Origin: Propionibacteriaceae bacterium
GTDB lineage: Bacteria; Actinomycetota; Actinomycetes; Propionibacteriales; Propionibacteriaceae
NCBI GenBank assembly: GCA_009782785.1
Contig: WRIJ01000012.1
Location: forward strand, 1-52,184
DNA: 52,184 nucleotides
Direction: 5' to 3'
How positions within the stretch are numbered: position 1 is the first letter of the stretch; every line of letters starts with the position of its first letter. The notes beneath the pieces were generated by a model. That model saw only the letters and a list, made by a program, of their open reading frames with translations. It was not told the DNA's origin and made no database searches. Shown piece after piece: positions 51,938 to 52,184 of this stretch. A program made the position numbers and the translations under genes.

Positions 51938-52184
51938 GAGAGCTGATTGTGGCAACAACTGCGAAAAGGGAGAAAGGACCATATACCTTTGTGGCCCAGA
52001 TGGTGGAAATGTCTCGCACTGTTCTTGAGCGAACGAGGGAGGATGTTCCAGATAAATACATAGTCATGGCTTTGAAGGCACATGGAGATGAGGCCACACC
52101 AGAAGCTGTTGCAGCGGTGTGGGAGGAGTTGAGACAGCAGTGGGCTGAGGCTGATGCCATGGTGAAGCCACGGCGTAGGAAGCG
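51931..52184 (+). CDS. Small protein of the repeated accessory module, copy C (runs off the window)
   Basis: 84 codons visible, starting MVRELIVATTAKREKGPYTF. The first ~30 and last ~30 codons are almost identical in DNA to copy A, but codons ~31-49 (RTVLERTREDVPDKYIVMAL) differ strongly, including at silent positions. This is a mosaic gene. The end lies beyond the window. Confidence 0.6.
   Translation, partial: MVRELIVATTAKREKGPYTFVAQMVEMSRTVLERTREDVPDKYIVMALKAHGDEATPEAVAAVWEELRQQWAEADAMVKPRRRK

Larger units (their letters stand above)
47037..52184. mobile_element. Candidate dif-module array (right end open)
   Basis: Six segments plus a partial seventh, bounded by seven copies of one 36-bp repeat in the order reverse, reverse, forward, forward, forward, forward, reverse. 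Contents are toxin-antitoxin-like or unknown small genes, many broken exactly at a repeat. No integrase, transposase or resolvase gene lies inside the visible part, as expected if the host XerC/XerD act on the sites. Left limit may be earlier; right limit is outside the window. Confidence 0.6.

Overview
The window looks like a chromosomal segment of an actinomycete (Actinomycetota). Evidence: a WhiB-family iron-sulfur regulator, two adjacent DivIVA-like coiled-coil proteins, a class II DAHP synthase, a menaquinone operon, ThrE, DUF3499- and DUF5719-type genes, and an order (mannose-1-P guanylyltransferase, whiB, membrane glycosyltransferase, DUF5719, metallopeptidase-like, DUF3499, Trm112-like, SIS protein) that recalls the mannose/cell-envelope neighbourhood of mycobacteria and relatives. 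Base composition is moderate for this phylum. I cannot name the genus; a propionibacterial or actinomycetal lineage would fit.

Layout. 1-3.4 kb: 3' end of hrpA facing a RecQ helicase that carries a phosphoribosyltransferase-like tail. 3.5-9.3 kb: AbrB-like remnant, glyA, an acetate-uptake type transporter, an unknown protein, an internally deleted potassium channel and a ThrE exporter. 9.4-16.8 kb: rplY-pth-mfd and the two coiled-coil genes. 16.9-24.2 kb: guanylyltransferase, whiB, a 1023-residue glycosyltransferase, DUF5719, a metallopeptidase-like protein and DUF3499. 24.1-30.7 kb: a complete reverse-strand phosphate operon, pstS-pstC-pstA-pstB-phoU-phoP-phoR, with PHO boxes upstream; it sits where phosphomannomutase is expected. 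30.9-34.8 kb: Trm112-like, SIS isomerase-like, aroQ, SprT-like, CPBP protease, lipoprotein. 34.8-39.5 kb: menE-menA-menC-menD. 39.7-46.3 kb: two cell-wall hydrolases, PlsC, DAHP synthase, threonine aldolase, MBL hydrolase.

From 46.3 kb to the right end the character changes completely. After two transposase remnants come seven copies of a 36-bp repeat in mixed orientation (four forward, three reverse). Each contains a core resembling a XerC/XerD dif site: two arms ending in ATAA and beginning with TTATGT around a 6-bp centre. The segments between repeats carry toxin-antitoxin type genes (antitoxin plus broken zeta toxin, HicA/HicB-like pair), an alarmone-hydrolase-like HD protein, three copies of an unknown small-protein module, and fragments of an HNH nuclease and an ADP-ribosyltransferase cut off at the repeats. 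This resembles the 'dif module' (pdif) arrangement known from Acinetobacter plasmids, here in an actinomycete. It is the most interesting part of the window.

No rRNA, tRNA or CRISPR array was recognised. All functional names come from reading motifs and remembered family features; no searches were run.
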